Positions 37,224-47,144 of a stretch of DNA of 64,000 bases are shown here, one piece after another. The notes under the pieces were generated by a model. That model was not told where the DNA came from and ran no database searches. It saw only the letters and a list, made by a program, of their open reading frames with translations. Positions within the stretch are counted from its first letter, which is position 1. The number at the start of each line of letters is the position of its first letter. This DNA is from Martinezella rhizogenes (GTDB lineage: Bacteria > Pseudomonadota > Alphaproteobacteria > Rhizobiales > Rhizobiaceae): the NCBI RefSeq assembly GCF_007002745.1, contig NZ_SGNY01000001.1, positions 682,001 to 746,000 of the forward strand, given 5' to 3'. The position numbers and the translations under genes were made by a program.

Positions 37224-40154
37224 TCAGAAGAAGCCCTTGCGCTGCCACCAGCCGCCCTTGCGTGGCTTCGGCTCATCGCCGTCGGGATTGTTCGCGGACG
37301 AACCGGAAGAGGTCACCACCGGCTCCGAACTGGAGACATTGCTGCCCCGGTTCGCGCGGGTCTTTTCTTCCGTCGCGGGTGCGTCTGCTTCAGGCGCCAG
37401 ATCAGCCGAAGCTTCACCGATTTCTTCGATGGCGACATCGACGACGGTCGCTTCAACGACTGCCGGCTCGATGACCACCGGCTCGACCGTTTCAACGGTT
37501 TCAGCCTTCGGTGCGTCTTCAGCCTCGGTCTTGGCTTTCGCCTTGCGGGTGCGGCGCGGCTTCTTCGGCGCTTCTTCAGCCACAACGTCGGCAACCACGC
37601 CTTCCACCACGTCGGCGGCGGTGGGCTCTTCGGTTACGGGCGCTGCGGCGGAAACCTCTTCGCCTTCCGTCTCGCCTTCGTCGCCGGCTTCCGTGCCTGC
37701 AGCATCGAGAGCCTCGTCACGGTTGCGGCGGCCGCCACGCTTGCCGCGACGACGGCGCTTGCGCTTGCCGTCTTCGTCGGAGTTTGCGGCTTCGTTCACG
37801 CCGTTTTCGTCGGCATCACCATCGGTGTCATCGGCTTCGGCGCTGTCGTCGTCACCTTCAGCATCATCGGCGTCATCGCCGGCCTGTGCGTCAAGAGCGC
37901 CGTTCTGGTCGTTCTGTCCGCCCTTGCCACGACGGCGGCGACGACGCTTGCGCTTGCGCTTGCCATCTTCACCGTTTTCGCCCTGCTGCTGCTGACGCGG
38001 CTCGCCAGCCTGCGCCTTGACGATTTCTTCCTCTTCCTCGTCCTCTTCCGCCTCGATGACGATATCGTCTTCCTCTTCGACGAAGTTCGGAAGCATCTGG
38101 ATGAGGCTTTCGATCTTCACCGGATTTTCGACGGCTTCGCCGCGATCGATGGCAAAATGCTGCGCACCGACGCTGGAATCGGCGGCAATGATGATCGACA
38201 CGCCGAAGCGGCCTTCATAATCGACGATCGTGCCACGCTTGTGGTTGAGCAGGTAAAGTGCCGTTTCCGGCGTGCAGCGCACCGTGATGTTATGGGTGGT
38301 GTTGCGCAGCAGATATTCCTCGACGCCGCGCAGAACATGCAGCGCGATGGAGGATTCCGAACGTACATGGCCCGTGCCGCCGCAATGCTGGCAGACCTGG
38401 GTGGTCGATTCCAGCACCGAAGCGCGGATGCGCTGGCGCGACATTTCCAGAAGGCCGAAATGCGAGATGCGGCCGACCTGGATGCGGGCGCGATCGTTCT
38501 TCAGGCAATCCTTGAGCTTCTTTTCGACAGCGCGGTTGTTGCGCTTTTCTTCCATGTCGATGAAGTCGATGACGACAAGACCGGCAAGGTCGCGCAGGCG
38601 CAGCTGGCGCGCCACTTCTTCCGCCGCCTCGAGGTTGGTCGTCAGCGCGGTTTCCTCGATGGAATGCTCGCGCGTCGAACGGCCGGAGTTGACGTCGATC
38701 GAAACCAGCGCTTCCGTCTGGTTGATGATGAGGTAACCGCCGGATTTCAGTGTCACCTGCGGCTGCAGCATCCGGTCGAGCTGGGCTTCGATGCCGGAGC
38801 GCGAGAAGATCGGGTGAATGTCGCGGTAAGGCTGAACCACCTTGGCATGGCTCGGCATCAGCATTTTCATGAAGTCTTTCGCTTCACGATAGCCTTCTTC
38901 GCCGGAAACGATGATCTCGCCGATATCCTTGTTATAGAGATCGCGGATCGAGCGCTTGATCAGCGAGCCTTCCTCGTAAACGAGGCAGGGGGCGGTGGAA
39001 TTCAGCGTCAGCGTGCGGACGTTTTCCCACAGGCGCATCAGATATTCGAAGTCGCGCTTGATTTCGACGCGGGTGCGGTTGGCGCCTGCGGTACGCAGAA
39101 TGACGCCCATGCCCTGCGGAACCTCCAGATCGCGCGCGATTTCCTTCAGGCGCTTGCGGTCGGTCGGCTGGGTAATCTTGCGGGAAATGCCACCGCCACG
39201 CGCCGTATTCGGCATCAGCACGGAATAACGGCCGGCAAGCGACAGGTAGGTGGTGAGTGCGGCACCCTTGTTGCCACGTTCTTCCTTGGCCACCTGCACC
39301 AGAAGGATCTGGCGGCGCTTGATGACTTCCTGGATGCGATACTGCTTGCGCGGTTTGCGGGCAACACGGTCGGGAACTTCCTCCATCGCGTCTTCGGCGC
39401 CGACGGATTCGATCACTTCCTTTTCGTGATGATCGTCGTCATCGTCGTCGTCATCATCGTCATTGCCACGGCGAAGGCCTTCGACTTCTTCGGAAATCGT
39501 ATCGGTATCGACCATCGCGGCCATCTCGCCGCCGGTGCTGCCGTCTTCGTCGGAAGCGGCTTCAGCGGCTTCGGCTGCGAGTTCTTCTTCTGTCTTCTTC
39601 TTGGCGCGGGGGCGGCGAACGCGCTTCTTCGGCTTTTCTTCCTCGGCCGGCGCTTCTTCCGCAACGGTCTCGACGGCTGCAACCGCAGTCTCTTCGGAGA
39701 CTTCTTCGGCTGCAGTCGCTGGCGCAGCCTCTTCCGTCACCACGACTTCAACGGTTTCGCTTGCCGAGACGATGCCGACATCGGGCTGATCAACCTGCGA
39801 AAGATCGATTGCCGGCGCACCGGGCTCGGGCGCATCTGCCGATTCGAAGTCGTCGCTGCGGCGATGATCTTCAGCTTCGGCCCTCAGCAGAGCCTGACGG
39901 TCGGCAAGCGGGATCTGGTAATAATCCGGATGGATTTCCGCAAAGGCGAGAAAGCCGTGGCGATTTCCACCGTAATCGACGAAGGCCGCCTGAAGCGAGG
40001 GTTCAACCCTCGTCACCTTGGCAAGGTAGATATTGCCGCGGATCTGTTTCTTGTGCTCCGATTCGAAATCGAATTCTTCGATCCGGTTCCCACGGACAAC
40101 GACTACGCGTGTCTCCTCTTCGTGGGAGGCGTCGATAAGCATTTTGTCTGCCAT
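37224..40154 (-). CDS. rne: Ribonuclease E
   Basis: A 976-residue endoribonuclease and degradosome scaffold. The S1 domain starts near residue 36 and is interrupted by a very long acidic insert of about 200 residues. The catalytic acids are in ALVSIDVNSGRSTR and VVIDFIDMEEKRN; the zinc-link is CQHCGGTGH. After residue 660 comes a long disordered tail with acidic tracts and two Arg/Lys blocks, the first of them KRKRKRRRRRRGKGG. The extreme C-terminus GGWWQRKGFF resembles the GWW peptide by which Caulobacter RNase E binds PNPase. Upstream is a long leader with hairpins, fitting RNase E autoregulation. Confidence 0.96.
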   Translation of the reverse strand: MADKMLIDASHEEETRVVVVRGNRIEEFDFESEHKKQIRGNIYLAKVTRVEPSLQAAFVDYGGNRHGFLAFAEIHPDYYQIPLADRQALLRAEAEDHRRSDDFESADAPEPGAPAIDLSQVDQPDVGIVSASETVEVVVTEEAAPATAAEEVSEETAVAAVETVAEEAPAEEEKPKKRVRRPRAKKKTEEELAAEAAEAASDEDGSTGGEMAAMVDTDTISEEVEGLRRGNDDDDDDDDDDHHEKEVIESVGAEDAMEEVPDRVARKPRKQYRIQEVIKRRQILLVQVAKEERGNKGAALTTYLSLAGRYSVLMPNTARGGGISRKITQPTDRKRLKEIARDLEVPQGMGVILRTAGANRTRVEIKRDFEYLMRLWENVRTLTLNSTAPCLVYEEGSLIKRSIRDLYNKDIGEIIVSGEEGYREAKDFMKMLMPSHAKVVQPYRDIHPIFSRSGIEAQLDRMLQPQVTLKSGGYLIINQTEALVSIDVNSGRSTREHSIEETALTTNLEAAEEVARQLRLRDLAGLVVIDFIDMEEKRNNRAVEKKLKDCLKNDRARIQVGRISHFGLLEMSRQRIRASVLESTTQVCQHCGGTGHVRSESSIALHVLRGVEEYLLRNTTHNITVRCTPETALYLLNHKRGTIVDYEGRFGVSIIIAADSSVGAQHFAIDRGEAVENPVKIESLIQMLPNFVEEEDDIVIEAEEDEEEEEIVKAQAGEPRQQQQGENGEDGKRKRKRRRRRRGKGGQNDQNGALDAQAGDDADDAEGDDDSAEADDTDGDADENGVNEAANSDEDGKRKRRRRGKRGGRRNRDEALDAAGTEAGDEGETEGEEVSAAAPVTEEPTAADVVEGVVADVVAEEAPKKPRRTRKAKAKTEAEDAPKAETVETVEPVVIEPAVVEATVVDVAIEEIGEASADLAPEADAPATEEKTRANRGSNVSSSEPVVTSSGSSANNPDGDEPKPRKGGWWQRKGFF

Positions 40155-40769
40155 GTAAGCTGTGCTCCTCGGCGCAGCCTTGTTTTATACGAGAACAGGC
40201 CCGCCATACGGACGGGCCTTTCATATGAGTGCAAGGATGTGCCGGAAATGAAGTCTCCTGCCGGGCGTCTGTAAACTGGCAGCATCCGGACCGACGGCGA
40301 GGCACATGGCCTGCTCCTGGTATCCGGTTCATGTGAAAACTGCTGCGACATCATTGGCCAGGCGGAACGACAATAATATATAGACCCCTTGGGGTCCGAT
40401 GAATTTGCTCTCCTCAGAGCAGCGGTGGTAGGGCCACCGGGTAGGTCTCCGGCCACGGCCGGAATTGATCCAGTTTCAGGATAAATGTAACGACGGCAGA
40501 TGATTGCCCGTTTTGCAGCGCCAGCGTCTTTTTCGATTGGCAGCCGGCGGGCATCTATCCCGTCAACACTTTTAACCCTCATCCTTGTTGTATGTTTTCT
40601 CTGTCATAATAGCAATAGGGTGGCTAAATATGCCATATTGTTGGTGGAATTTCCGGGTTAACAATTGGTTCACCAAGGCCTGCGATTGTGGGGCGCAAAC
40701 GCGCAAACAAACGTCCGGCGTGGTCGAAACGGTGCCGTTCCCGGTGCTTTTCCGCTCCATTTATCGAAA
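40155..40769. other. Leader of rne and upstream region of amiC
   Basis: About 615 bases between divergent rne and amiC. The half near rne holds a cluster of four hairpins (40383-40462). The rest contains promoter-like AT-rich sequence (around 40560-40670) that I could not assign firmly to either gene. Long leaders are typical of rne. Confidence 0.6.
40383..40462 (-). promoter_or_regulatory. Four consecutive stem-loops in the rne leader
   Basis: Arms: GACCCC 40383-40388 with GGGGTC 40391-40396; GCTCT 40407-40411 with AGAGC 40416-40420; CGGTGG 40423-40428 with CCACCG 40434-40439; CCGGC 40449-40453 with GCCGG 40458-40462. They lie 230-310 bases before the rne start codon. Confidence 0.5.
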
Positions 40770-42071
40770 ATGACTGAAATACGGAATTTCTTGAAGACCA
40801 TGAATTTCACGCGCAGCGCAGAGATATCAGGTGGGGCAGGGCCGCTTGGCGTGCGAATCGCGCGGCTTGCGCGTGCCTTCGTCGTTCCGGTCTTCCTTTC
40901 GGTCGTCACAGTCCTCTGTGGCGTCCCGCAGGCCTTTGCGCTTGAACCGCTTGTCGCCAATCAGGCGCGCATCATCGGCGACGAGGCGCGCACCCGCATC
41001 GTTCTCGATTTCGCGGAAGAGCCGGAATTCGATGTTCACTATCTCGATTCGCCGGCCCGCATCGTCGTTGATTTTCCGGCGGTGAATTTCGCCTTTCCGG
41101 TATCCGACCTCAAACCGACAGGCCTTTTTTCAGATATCCGCTTTGGCAGCATGGGCCAGAACAGCGCCCGTATCGTGCTGACCGCGAAAAAACCGGTGCA
41201 GGTGGCGGTGGCCGAAACGAAAAAGGGCGAGGACGGCGCAGCTTTCCGTTTCGTGCTGGATACGGAAATCACCACCAAGGCCAAATTCGCCGAACTGGTG
41301 AAGACCCAACAATGGCAGACGCCGGCACCGGTTACCACCGCGGCGATCACACCCGGTGACAAGACGGTGCGGCAGGCGGAGTTCGTTATCGCGGTCGATG
41401 CCGGTCATGGTGGCATCGATGCCGGTGCGACAGGCGGGGCGACCGGTACGGAAGAGAAGGTCATTACATTGACCTTTGCCAGGGAGCTGGTTGAACGGCT
41501 GAACCGGGAACCGGGCATCAAGGCGTTCCTGACCCGTGATTCCGATACGTTTCTTGCCCTGTCTGAGCGCGTGACGATCGCCCGGCAGAACAATGCCAAT
41601 CTGTTCATTTCCGTCCACGCCGACACCCTGAAGCAGAAGGGCATCCGTGGCGCTACCGTCTATACATTGTCGGACCGCGCGTCTGACCGCATGGCGCAGG
41701 AGCTGGCGGAGCGTGAAAACAAGTCCGATCAGATCGCCGGTGTGGCTGTCTCCACCGAGCCGCCGGAAGTCGCCGATATCCTGCTTGATTTCACCCGTCG
41801 TGAAACCCAGGCCTTTTCCGTGACGCTGGCGGAAAACATCGTGTCCTCCTTCGAGGGGCAGGTCGGCCTCATCAACAATCCGCATCGTTACGCCGGTTTC
41901 ATGGTGCTGCGCGCCCATGATGTGCCATCGGTGCTGCTGGAACTGGGTTTCCTCTCCAATCCGGAAGATGAAAAGCTGCTCCTCGATGCCGAATGGCGCA
42001 ACAAGGTCTCCGACAGGCTGGCGACGGCAGTGGGGCGATACCGCGCCAAGGCCATGGCAAACGGCGGCTGA
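40770..42071 (+). CDS. amiC: N-acetylmuramoyl-L-alanine amidase (AmiC type)
   Basis: A 433-residue periplasmic amidase that cuts the peptide stem from glycan during cell separation. A signal sequence with hydrophobic FVVPVFLSVVTVLC ends near AFA-LEP. An AMIN domain (residues about 65-160) follows. The catalytic Amidase_3 domain shows AVDAGHGGIDAGATG, the Glu in EEKVITLTFA, NLFISVHADTL, and the LLELGFLSNPEDE end. Start 40770 is one of two nearby ATGs (the other 40800). Usually found between rne and mrcA in rhizobia, as here. Confidence 0.93.
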   Translation: MTEIRNFLKTMNFTRSAEISGGAGPLGVRIARLARAFVVPVFLSVVTVLCGVPQAFALEPLVANQARIIGDEARTRIVLDFAEEPEFDVHYLDSPARIVVDFPAVNFAFPVSDLKPTGLFSDIRFGSMGQNSARIVLTAKKPVQVAVAETKKGEDGAAFRFVLDTEITTKAKFAELVKTQQWQTPAPVTTAAITPGDKTVRQAEFVIAVDAGHGGIDAGATGGATGTEEKVITLTFARELVERLNREPGIKAFLTRDSDTFLALSERVTIARQNNANLFISVHADTLKQKGIRGATVYTLSDRASDRMAQELAERENKSDQIAGVAVSTEPPEVADILLDFTRRETQAFSVTLAENIVSSFEGQVGLINNPHRYAGFMVLRAHDVPSVLLELGFLSNPEDEKLLLDAEWRNKVSDRLATAVGRYRAKAMANGG

Positions 42072-42398
42072 AACACCGGGCGGCGTCGTAAAAGCACTGT
42101 TGCCGCCGTGCCGATTGCAGCCAAAAAGCTGTTCAATTCTTGAGCCTTGCGGATTATTAACTGCCCGAAGCCCTATTTTACTCACATTCCCCGCGTTACT
42201 CGGATGCGGATTCGGTGGCGATCCGCACAGCGACAGAAACGCGATATGCGGCGGTTGACCCGGTAACATATCAGCGAATGCTGCCGTATCCGGCTTGTCA
42301 TCGAAGGTATGGTGTGCAAAACGGCACGCGATATGCAAGGATGCGCCCGTAAATCGTCGGGCGTTGATGGTTACGATTCGAATTATCGGTAGCTTGGT
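42072..42398. other. Intergenic region upstream of mrcA
   Basis: 327 bases between amiC and mrcA. It contains AT-rich stretches around 42150-42185 and 42366-42398 that could hold an mrcA promoter. No gene, repeat or strong hairpin seen. Confidence 0.4.
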
Positions 42399-44846
42399 AT
42401 GATCAGACTGATTGGATATTTTTTCGGCTTGGCCAGCGTGCTCTTCCTGTGCGCCGCCGTCGTCGGTGCGATTTATTTGCACGGCGTGACGAAGGACCTG
42501 CCGGATTACGCAGTTCTGAGTACCTATGAGCCGCCGGTAACGACCCGCGTGCACGCCGGCAACGGTGCGTTGATGGCGGAATATGCCCATGAAAAACGCC
42601 TGTTCCTGCCGATCCAGGCCATCCCCGACCGGGTGAAGGCGGCCTTCCTTTCGGCGGAAGACAAGAATTTCTACAACCATCCGGGCGTTGATATCTTCGG
42701 TCTTGGCCGCGCCATTCTTGTCAATATACAGAACTTAGGCTCGGGCCGTCGTCCGGTCGGCGCTTCCACCATCACCCAGCAGGTGGCGAAAAACTTCCTG
42801 CTGACCAACGACCAGACCATCGACCGCAAGCTCAAGGAAGCCATTCTCTCCTTCCGCATCGAGCAGACCTATTCCAAGGACAAGATTCTCGAGCTTTATC
42901 TCAACGAGATTTTCTTCGGCCTGAATTCCTACGGCATTGCCGGCGCGGCGCTCACCTATTTCAATAAATCGGTGACGGAACTGACGATTGCCGAGACCGC
43001 CTATCTCGCATCGCTGCCGAAGGGCCCGGCCAACTACCATCCGATCCGCCGCGAAAAGGCAGCTCTCGAGCGCCGCGACTGGGTAATCGACCGCATGGCC
43101 GAAAACGGCTACATTACCGTTGCAGATGCCACGGATGCCAAAAAGCAACCGCTTGGCGTCAATCTGCGCCGCGGCGGCGCGCATATCTTCGCATCCGACT
43201 ATTTCGCCGAAGAAGTCCGCCGCCAGATCGTTGAGAAATACGGTGAGGAAGCGCTTCTCGAAGGCGGTCTGTCGGTCCGCACCTCTTTCGATCCGCAGAT
43301 CCAGGCGGAGGCGCGCAAGGCGCTTCAGGATGGTCTGGTGCAATATGACGAGCGTCGCGGTTTCCGCGGACCCGTCGAAAAGATCGAAACGACCGGTGAC
43401 TGGACGGCGGCGCTCGCCAAGGTCAAGGGCCTGCGCGACGTTCCCGAATGGAAGGTCGCCGTGGTCCTCGCCGTTGCGGCCGATGGCGTCGATATCGGCG
43501 TGCAGCCGGACACGGAAACCGAAGATGGCGACAAGCGCACGCGCGGCCATATCTCCGCTGAAAACATGCGCTGGGCCTATCGTGATGCGACCGGCAAAAA
43601 GGCAACTGCCAAGTCGCCGGTAGGTGTCGTTGCGGCAGGCGATGTGATTTATGCGCAGCCGCTTGCCAATTCCGGCAATGAATATCGCCTGCGTCAGCCG
43701 CCGAAAGTGCAGGGCGGCATGGTGGTGATGGATCCGCATACCGGCCGTGTTCTGGCCATGGTGGGTGGTTTTTCCTACGCGCAGTCGGAATTCAACCGTT
43801 CCACGCAGGCCATGCGCCAGCCGGGTTCCTCCTTCAAGCCGTTCATCTACGCGGCAGCCCTCGACAATGGTTATACCCCGGCATCGGTCATTCTCGACGC
43901 GCCGATCGAGGTGGTGTCCGGCGGTCAGGTCTGGAAGCCGCAGAATTACGGCGGGGGTTCCGCCGGTCCGTCCACCCTGCGTCTCGGCATCGAAAAATCC
44001 CGTAACCTCATGACCGTGCGCCTGGCGCAGGACATGGGCATGAACCTGGTGGCGGAATATGCCGAACGTTTCGGCATCTATGACAAGATGCCGCCGCTTC
44101 TGGCCATGTCGCTCGGTTCGGGTGAAACCACCGTCATGCGTATGGTCTCGGCCTATTCGGTCATTGCCAATGGCGGCAAGCAGATCAAGCCGACGCTGAT
44201 CGACCGTATTCAGGACCGTTACGGCAAGACGATCTTCCGTCATGAAGAGCGTGCCTGCGAAGGCTGCAATGCCACCAGCTGGCAGAACCAGGATGAGCCT
44301 GTCATCGTCGACAATCGCGAGCAGGTTCTTGACCCGATGACCGCTTACCAGACGACGTCCATGCTGGAAGGTGTCGTGCAGCGCGGCACGGCAGCAGGCA
44401 AGATCAAGGTCAATCTGCCGGTTGCCGGCAAGACGGGCACCACCAATGATGAAAAGGACGCCTGGTTCGTCGGTTATACGCCGGACATGGTTGCCGGCCT
44501 CTACATCGGCTTCGATTCACCCGCACCGCTCGGTCGCGGCGGCACGGGCGGTTCGCTGTCGGCGCCGATCTTCGGTGAATTCATCGCCGATGCGGCCAAG
44601 CATCTGGAGCCGAGCAAGTTCATCGTGCCTGCCGGCATGAACTTTGTCGCCGTCAACCGCAAGACAGGCATGGCGGCGGTTGAGGGTGAGCCGGACACGA
44701 TCATGGAAGCCTTCAAGCCGGGCACCGGCCCGGCCGACAGCTTCTCGGTGATCGGCGCGGAAAACTACATGTCTCAGGAAGATATTCTGAAGACCTCGCC
44801 GCAGGCGCAGCAGGCCATCACCGGCGGTGGCGGCGGTCTTTATTGA
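42399..44846 (+). CDS. mrcA: Penicillin-binding protein 1a (class A PBP)
   Basis: An 815-residue bifunctional peptidoglycan synthase. An N-terminal membrane anchor (residues about 2-24) precedes the glycosyltransferase domain, where the catalytic Glu is in SAEDKNFYNHPGVDIFG and GASTITQQVAKNFLL follows. An OB-like insert comes before the transpeptidase, whose motifs are SSFK in QPGSSFKPFIY, SRN in EKSRNLMT and KTGT in AGKTGTTND. The glycine-rich end is loosely conserved. In Agrobacterium, PBP1a is reported as the essential class A enzyme of unipolar growth. It follows amiC and precedes prfB. Confidence 0.95.
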   Translation: MIRLIGYFFGLASVLFLCAAVVGAIYLHGVTKDLPDYAVLSTYEPPVTTRVHAGNGALMAEYAHEKRLFLPIQAIPDRVKAAFLSAEDKNFYNHPGVDIFGLGRAILVNIQNLGSGRRPVGASTITQQVAKNFLLTNDQTIDRKLKEAILSFRIEQTYSKDKILELYLNEIFFGLNSYGIAGAALTYFNKSVTELTIAETAYLASLPKGPANYHPIRREKAALERRDWVIDRMAENGYITVADATDAKKQPLGVNLRRGGAHIFASDYFAEEVRRQIVEKYGEEALLEGGLSVRTSFDPQIQAEARKALQDGLVQYDERRGFRGPVEKIETTGDWTAALAKVKGLRDVPEWKVAVVLAVAADGVDIGVQPDTETEDGDKRTRGHISAENMRWAYRDATGKKATAKSPVGVVAAGDVIYAQPLANSGNEYRLRQPPKVQGGMVVMDPHTGRVLAMVGGFSYAQSEFNRSTQAMRQPGSSFKPFIYAAALDNGYTPASVILDAPIEVVSGGQVWKPQNYGGGSAGPSTLRLGIEKSRNLMTVRLAQDMGMNLVAEYAERFGIYDKMPPLLAMSLGSGETTVMRMVSAYSVIANGGKQIKPTLIDRIQDRYGKTIFRHEERACEGCNATSWQNQDEPVIVDNREQVLDPMTAYQTTSMLEGVVQRGTAAGKIKVNLPVAGKTGTTNDEKDAWFVGYTPDMVAGLYIGFDSPAPLGRGGTGGSLSAPIFGEFIADAAKHLEPSKFIVPAGMNFVAVNRKTGMAAVEGEPDTIMEAFKPGTGPADSFSVIGAENYMSQEDILKTSPQAQQAITGGGGGLY

Positions 44847-44944
44847 CACCAGTTCCGGGATCATCGGGGGGCGCGGGTCTTTACATCCGCGCCCCCCGCA
44901 TTTATTTGAGCAACAAGTTTCAATGAAGGCGAAGAACCAGCGAA

Positions 44945-46076
44945 ATGCGCAATGAAATCGTGAACGTAGTCGACGAAATCAAGCAGGCCATAAGCCTGCT
45001 GAGGAGGCATCTTTGACTGGGACCAGGCGATAAGACGACTGGACTGGTTAAATAACAAGGCAGAGGACCCGACCCTCTGGAACGATGCCTCCGAGGCCCA
45101 GAAGCTGATGCGTGAGCGCCAGCAGCTGGATGACAGCATCAGCGGCGTCAAGGCGCTGGAGCAGCAGCTGAAGGACAATATCGAGCTGATCGAACTCGGC
45201 GAGATGGAAGGCGACGACGAGATCGTCAAGGACGCCGAAGACTCGCTGAAGGCGCTGAAGAGCGAGGCGAACCGCCGTCAGGTGGAAGCCATGCTGTCCG
45301 GCGAAGCTGACGGCAATGACACCTATCTCGAAGTGCATTCCGGCGCCGGCGGCACGGAAAGCCAGGATTGGGCGAACATGCTGTTGCGCATGTATACCCG
45401 CTGGGCGGACCGCGAAGGCTTCAAGGTCGAGGTGCTGGAAGTTCACGATGGCGAAGAGGCCGGCATCAAGTCCGCGACGATCCTCGTCAAGGGCCACAAT
45501 GCTTTTGGCTGGCTGAAGACGGAATCGGGCGTGCACCGCCTCGTTCGTATTTCACCCTATGACAGCAATGCGCGTCGCCACACATCGTTCTCTTCCGTCT
45601 GGGTCTATCCGGTCGTCGACGATTCGATCCAGATCGACATCAACGAAAGCGATTGCCGCATCGATACCTATCGTTCGTCCGGTGCTGGCGGCCAGCACGT
45701 CAACACGACGGATTCGGCCGTGCGCATCACGCACATCCCGACCGGTATTGCGGTTGCCTGCCAGCAGGAACGGTCGCAGCACAAGAACCGCGCCAAGGCG
45801 TGGGACATGCTGCGCGCCCGCCTCTATGAAGTGGAACTGCAAAAGCGGGAAGATGCGGCCAACGCACAGGCTGCTTCCAAGACCGATATCGGCTGGGGTC
45901 ACCAGATCCGTTCCTATGTTCTGCAGCCTTACCAGCTGGTCAAGGATCTGCGCACGGGCGTTGAAAGCACCGCGCCCGGCAACGTGCTGGACGGTGATCT
46001 GAACGAATTCATGGAAGCTGCTCTCGCGCATCGCATCAGCGGTGGCGCGGACGTGGAAGTGTCGGATATCGACTAA
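44945..46076 (+). CDS. prfB: Peptide chain release factor 2, with programmed +1 frameshift
   Basis: RF2 recognises UGA and UAA stop codons. The gene starts at ATG 44945, runs 23 codons to CTT TGA C, and continues in the +1 frame from 45015, giving about 376 residues. AGGAGG lies three bases before CTT, as in the E. coli autoregulatory site. The catalytic GGQ is in [17 protein letters not shown]. The codon recognition SPF motif is SPY here ([16 protein letters not shown]). A terminator follows at 46105. Confidence 0.95.
45001..45017 (+). promoter_or_regulatory. RF2 programmed frameshift site
   Basis: Internal Shine-Dalgarno AGGAGG at 45002-45007, three bases, then CTT TGA C with the in-frame TGA at 45014-45016. 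Low RF2 favours the shift, so RF2 controls its own level. Confidence 0.93.
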
Positions 46077-46104
46077 GACGCCAGATGCGTCGATCGAGAA
46101 ATTG

Positions 46105-46132
46105 CCCCTCGCAGGTCCTGCGAGGGGTTTTT
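46105..46132 (+). terminator. Rho-independent terminator after prfB
   Basis: Nine-base arms CCCCTCGCA (46105-46113) and TGCGAGGGG (46119-46127) with loop GGTCC and five T residues. Confidence 0.85.
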
Positions 46133-46148
46133 CGTTGGAGAATATTGC

Positions 46149-46631
46149 GTGAAACAGGTGCTCTACATCGTCGACGTCCAGCCGAGCTTCAATCCACCGG
46201 CTGCGCTGGTGGTGGAGATATCGGCACTCGCAACTACGATGCCCAGCATGGCCACCGTCGAGCGCCATGATGAAAGCGTCACGCCTTTCGAGCGGCAGCT
46301 CGGCTGGAAGCCGGGCAGGGATGATGAGTCGCTTGTCGCCGCGGACCGAATATTCATCAAGCACGGTTATGCGCCCCCAAAGGCGGCGATAGACCACCTA
46401 CGGTCTCTCAAACCCGACAGGGTGCTGGTCTGCGGCATTCAGGCTGATACCTGCGTACTGGCGGCTGGTTTTGCCCTGTTCGATGCGGGATTGCACCCAA
46501 CGCTGTTGCCGTGGCTGACGGTCGGCTCCAGCCTGGACCGTAGCGGTGAACTGGGCGCAAGATTATGGAAGCACCATTTCGGCGCGGTTCTGGCCGGGCC
46601 GCATGAGCTTGATATCCAGCCGTCAGTTTGA
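46149..46631 (+). CDS. Isochorismatase-like cysteine hydrolase
   Basis: A 160-residue protein with the three catalytic positions of the family: Asp in LYIVDVQPSF, Lys in FIKHGYAPPK and Cys in GIQADTCVLAAGFALFD. These enzymes hydrolyse amides such as nicotinamide or release carbamoyl groups. The protein is shorter than nicotinamidase, so the substrate is open. Its end overlaps the converging exported-protein gene by nine bases. Confidence 0.85.
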   Translation: MKQVLYIVDVQPSFNPPAALVVEISALATTMPSMATVERHDESVTPFERQLGWKPGRDDESLVAADRIFIKHGYAPPKAAIDHLRSLKPDRVLVCGIQADTCVLAAGFALFDAGLHPTLLPWLTVGSSLDRSGELGARLWKHHFGAVLAGPHELDIQPSV

Positions 46632-47123
46632 GGCTTTTTCTATCTTCATCTCGCCAAGCTCGTCGATCAGGATCGTCCAGCTTTCAGCTTCCTTGGCCAT
46701 CGGGTCTGTTTTCAGATAGACGGTGACGAACAGGCCGGGCGAATCCGATGCGCCGTTCGAGCTTTCGGGGCGAACATCCGTGACATAGGATTTCATCTGG
46801 TTGAACTCCTCCAGCTCGACATTTTCGAGGAGATTTGGTCCCTCCGCCGTAAAGGCGATGCGCTGCAGGTAAATCTTGGCCGTCCCGTCGCCCTGCCGGA
46901 TTGCAATCACCTTGTAATAGCCACGCGTGGGCGATGCCGGTGGTGGCCGCAACTGGCCGTCAGCGCCCTCCCGCGGCTCGAGGTTTCTGTCTTCCCACAT
47001 GCCGCTGCTGACAACGAAGATCGCGGAAACAGGCAGCGTATCGATCGGGTCTGTCTGCGCCCGTGCGGGCAACACGGCGTTGGCGAGAATGAGGGCAGCG
47101 AGGATCGATTGTCTAAGTTTCAT
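46623..47123 (-). CDS. Exported protein of unknown function
   Basis: A 166-residue protein with signal peptide MKLRQSILAALILANAVLPA and likely cleavage after ARA. The mature part has alternating strands (YYKVIAIRQGDGTAKIYLQR, SPGLFVTVYLKTDP) and no cysteines or metal motif. It follows nadK by 21 bases on the same strand. I do not recognise a family. Confidence 0.7.
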   Translation of the reverse strand: MKLRQSILAALILANAVLPARAQTDPIDTLPVSAIFVVSSGMWEDRNLEPREGADGQLRPPPASPTRGYYKVIAIRQGDGTAKIYLQRIAFTAEGPNLLENVELEEFNQMKSYVTDVRPESSNGASDSPGLFVTVYLKTDPMAKEAESWTILIDELGEMKIEKASN

Positions 47124-47144
47124 GGCCGTTATGAATGGTTAGCG

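Noticed and set aside
37191-40274. 1027-codon plus-strand open frame opposite rne
   Set aside because: Antisense shadow of rne; composition is low complexity and no domain is recognisable.
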